A stretch of 7,667 bases of DNA, from the NCBI GenBank assembly GCA_029858755.1, contig JAOUEK010000079.1, positions 1 through 7,667 of the forward strand, in the 5' to 3' direction. This document shows, one piece after another, positions 4,926-7,667 of this stretch (its first letter is position 1; the number at the start of each line of letters is the position of its first letter). Under the pieces are notes generated by a model. That model was given only the letters and a program-made list of their open reading frames with translations, did no database searches and was not told the origin of the DNA. This DNA comes from Thermoleophilia bacterium. Lineage in GTDB: Bacteria > Actinomycetota > Thermoleophilia > Gaiellales > Gaiellaceae. The translations under genes were made by a program, and so were the position numbers.

Positions 4926-4941
4926 GCGAGGCTCGCCTCGC
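4926..4941 (+). promoter_or_regulatory. Intercistronic hairpin between groES and groEL
   Basis: GCGAGG (4926-4931) pairs perfectly with CCTCGC (4936-4941) around the loop CTCG, starting 2 nt after the groES stop. Without a T-run it is unlikely to terminate fully. It could protect or mark the junction of the bicistronic mRNA; heat-dependent cleavage between groES and groEL is known in Agrobacterium tumefaciens. Confidence 0.45.
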
Positions 4942-4955
4942 CCTTTCCCACGTAA

Positions 4956-6604
<1,649 letters not shown>

Positions 6605-6605
<1 letters not shown>

Positions 6606-6652
6606 GGGACTGTCCCCGAAGGGGTCTGTCCCCGAGCGGGACCGTCCCCGGC
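6605..6652. repeat. Threefold 16-bp tandem palindromic repeat (REP-like)
   Basis: Three consecutive 16-bp units begin at 6605, 6621 and 6637: GGGGACTGTCCCCGAA, GGGGTCTGTCCCCGAG and CGGGACCGTCCCCGGC. Each unit is itself a small palindrome (GGGGAC/GTCCCC in the first). The array begins on the last base of the groEL stop codon. Short GGGGAC/GTCCCC palindromes recall REP-type intergenic repeats; no transposase is present here. Units may fold into small hairpins at the mRNA 3' end. Confidence 0.75.
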
Positions 6653-6666
6653 GGAGATCCGCCCTG

Positions 6667-6700
6667 CGAGGGGCCGGCGCGAGCCGGCCCCTCGTCGTTC
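6667..6700 (+). terminator. Intrinsic-type terminator hairpin of groES-groEL
   Basis: A perfect 12-bp stem (6667-6678 with 6683-6694; arms CGAGGGGCCGGC and GCCGGCCCCTCG) is closed by a GCGA tetraloop of the stable GNRA type. It is followed by TCGTTC, only a weak T-run, as is common in high-GC bacteria. It lies 61 nt after the groEL stop, just past the 16-bp repeats. A second, imperfect G/C hairpin can form at 6704-6727 (GGCCGGGG with CCCC and GGCC, one bulge). Confidence 0.8.
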
Positions 6701-6727
6701 GGGGGCCGGGGGGCTTCTCCCCGGGCC

Positions 6728-6995
6728 ACGGGCCGCGACGACCGAGGCCCCCGCGATCAAGGCTGCTGTCGGCACTCTCGATCAATCGGTGCCGCAACGC
6801 GAAGGCCCCCATTGCAGCGACGGCACCGGGCTGAGCGAGTCGGGCGTGGGTTTGGGCCGACGGCTGTTTCCAGGCAGAGCAGAGTAAACGCCGACACCGT
6901 GTTTGGATCCCGACGCGAGTGCTTGGAACCACCCTCCCAGCCGATGGCTGCGGGATCGCCGGGACAACTCCGTGCGCTTCTCGGCTTCGGAGCGG
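6728..6995. other. Stretch with no supported gene
   Basis: Between the groE terminator and the next gene I find no tRNA, no rRNA fragment and no ORF with convincing codon bias. Overlapping readings exist on both strands, but none shows a recognisable motif. It contains a CIRCE-like half site at 6769-6777. Low coding signal seems to persist to about 7060, inside the N-terminal reading of the downstream ORF. Confidence 0.5.
6769..6795. promoter_or_regulatory. Degenerate CIRCE-like site downstream of groEL
   Basis: TCGGCACTC at 6769-6777 is identical to the left arm of CIRCE 2, and the identity runs on for three more bases (TCG). After 9 nt comes CGGTGCCGC, which keeps only GTGCC of the right arm. 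It lies over 200 bp from any plausible downstream start. It may be a decayed copy or chance. Confidence 0.25.
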
Positions 6996-7628
6996 ATGTT
7001 GGGAAGGACACGCTTGGCCTGCACCGAACAGGGTCTGGCACACGTCCAAGCACGCCCGACACGTTTGAAACCGTCAACCCCTCTCGACCGGATCCGGAAG
7101 CTCGAGGCCGACGCCGAGCGGCTGCGCGAGAAGGAGTCGCGCGCGCGTGAAAAGGCGGAGAAGCTCGAGCGCAAGATCGCCCGCCTTCGAGAGGCGAGCG
7201 GGCCGGAGCGCGAGCTCGGATCGGCGTCGACACGCGTGGTGGCGGCGCCCTCCGGCGTGCAGGCCATCCGGCGGCTCTTCGAGGAGGACCCCACCCGTGT
7301 CTGGAGCGCCGGCGACGTACACGAGGCGCTGGAGACCAGGAGGTGGATCTCGACCACCACCAAGCATCCGCGGCAGGGCGTCGAGGCGACGATCAGCCGC
7401 CTCGTGCGCCGCGGTGAGGTCGAGCGCCTCGGCCGCGGGAGGTACCGAGCTGCCGGCTCGCCGACGTCGAGCCCGGAGCCCGCGCTCGACGCGACGGGGA
7501 AGGCGCCGATAACGATCCACCCTGCCGCGGGCGGCGGGTCGCACGTGCCCGGAGCCCCATCCAGTCCCTCCCTGTCGAATTGGCACTCCTACGCGGCGAC
7601 AGGCCGGCCCGGGATGGCTCGACCGTGA
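6996..7628 (+). CDS. Coiled-coil plus winged-helix protein, unknown function
   Basis: I do not recognise this gene. From ATG 6996 it is 210 aa. Residues about 30-67 form a highly charged coiled coil with hydrophobic positions every 3-4 residues (I33, L36, A40, L43, A50, A54, L57, I61, L64). Residues about 88-152 look like a winged helix: AIRRLFEEDPTRVWSAGDVHEALE, then GVEATISRLVRRGEVERLGRGRYR as recognition helix and wing. The last about 58 residues are Pro/Ser/Gly-rich and probably disordered. This is a likely DNA-binding, dimerising protein. The start is uncertain: third-position GC falls to about 60% between 6996 and 7080 and is near 100% after it, so a TTG at 7065 (187 aa) is a good alternative; a TTG at 6903 would lengthen it to 241 aa. 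No clear Shine-Dalgarno fits any of these. It stands alone in this window. Confidence 0.65.
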   Translation: MLGRTRLACTEQGLAHVQARPTRLKPSTPLDRIRKLEADAERLREKESRAREKAEKLERKIARLREASGPERELGSASTRVVAAPSGVQAIRRLFEEDPTRVWSAGDVHEALETRRWISTTTKHPRQGVEATISRLVRRGEVERLGRGRYRAAGSPTSSPEPALDATGKAPITIHPAAGGGSHVPGAPSSPSLSNWHSYAATGRPGMARP

Positions 7629-7667
7629 CGCGGGCGCAGCTCAGGGGACGGCCCTCGCCTGCCGATA

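Noticed and set aside
6782..7363. Minus-strand open frame over the region after groEL
   Set aside because: Its Ser/Arg-rich first half is the antisense of the coiled-coil/winged-helix gene, and the remainder has no motif. It cannot be excluded as decayed coding sequence, but there is no positive support.
7643..7655. AGGG/CCCT hairpin near the right edge as a terminator
   Set aside because: The stem is only 4 bp without a T-run, and the window ends too soon to judge it.

Overview
The window is about two-thirds G+C, with strongly GC-biased third codon positions. It carries a CIRCE-controlled groES-groEL operon, and several small genes have possible leaderless or short-leader starts behind TAnnnT -10 boxes. 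This suggests a high-GC actinobacterium, perhaps of the Thermoleophilia type. That placement is inference; no rRNA or other phylogenetic marker was compared.

Layout. (1) Positions 1-2444, minus strand: an operon for a 2-oxo acid dehydrogenase complex, transcribed E1-alpha, E1-beta, E2. E2 is cut by the window edge, leaving its lipoyl domain and the start of an Ala/Pro linker. Both junctions are 13 nt. (2) 2445-2718: a divergent intergenic region with a -10 box at each end and a G/C hairpin cluster. (3) 2719-3033, plus strand: a small eight-cysteine double zinc ribbon protein, convergent with and overlapping the stop codon of a GNAT acetyltransferase. (4) 3030-4462, minus strand: GNAT acetyltransferase, a small ASCH-domain protein resembling the YqfB amidohydrolase family, and a Nudix hydrolase. 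In transcription order this is Nudix, ASCH, GNAT. (5) 4463-4617: the divergent Nudix/groES control region. It holds two tandem CIRCE operators 1 bp apart and a third inverted repeat with the same 9-nt spacer but unrelated arms. (6) 4618-6605, plus strand: groES and groEL, followed by a threefold 16-bp repeat and a strong GNRA-loop hairpin terminator. (7) 6728 to about 7060: a stretch with little coding signal and one CIRCE-like half site. (8) about 6996-7628, plus strand: an orphan coiled-coil plus winged-helix protein.

How the genes work together. E1-alpha, E1-beta and E2 form one catalytic machine; E1-beta points to branched-chain-type substrates, but the substrate is not settled by sequence. 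GroES and GroEL form the chaperonin, probably repressed by HrcA, which is not in the window. The Nudix and ASCH genes are 16 nt apart and could share a nucleotide or modified-nucleoside clean-up role (inference). No complete mobile element, CRISPR array, tRNA or rRNA was seen. The least explained items are the non-CIRCE operator-like repeat, the ASCH protein and the coiled-coil/winged-helix gene.
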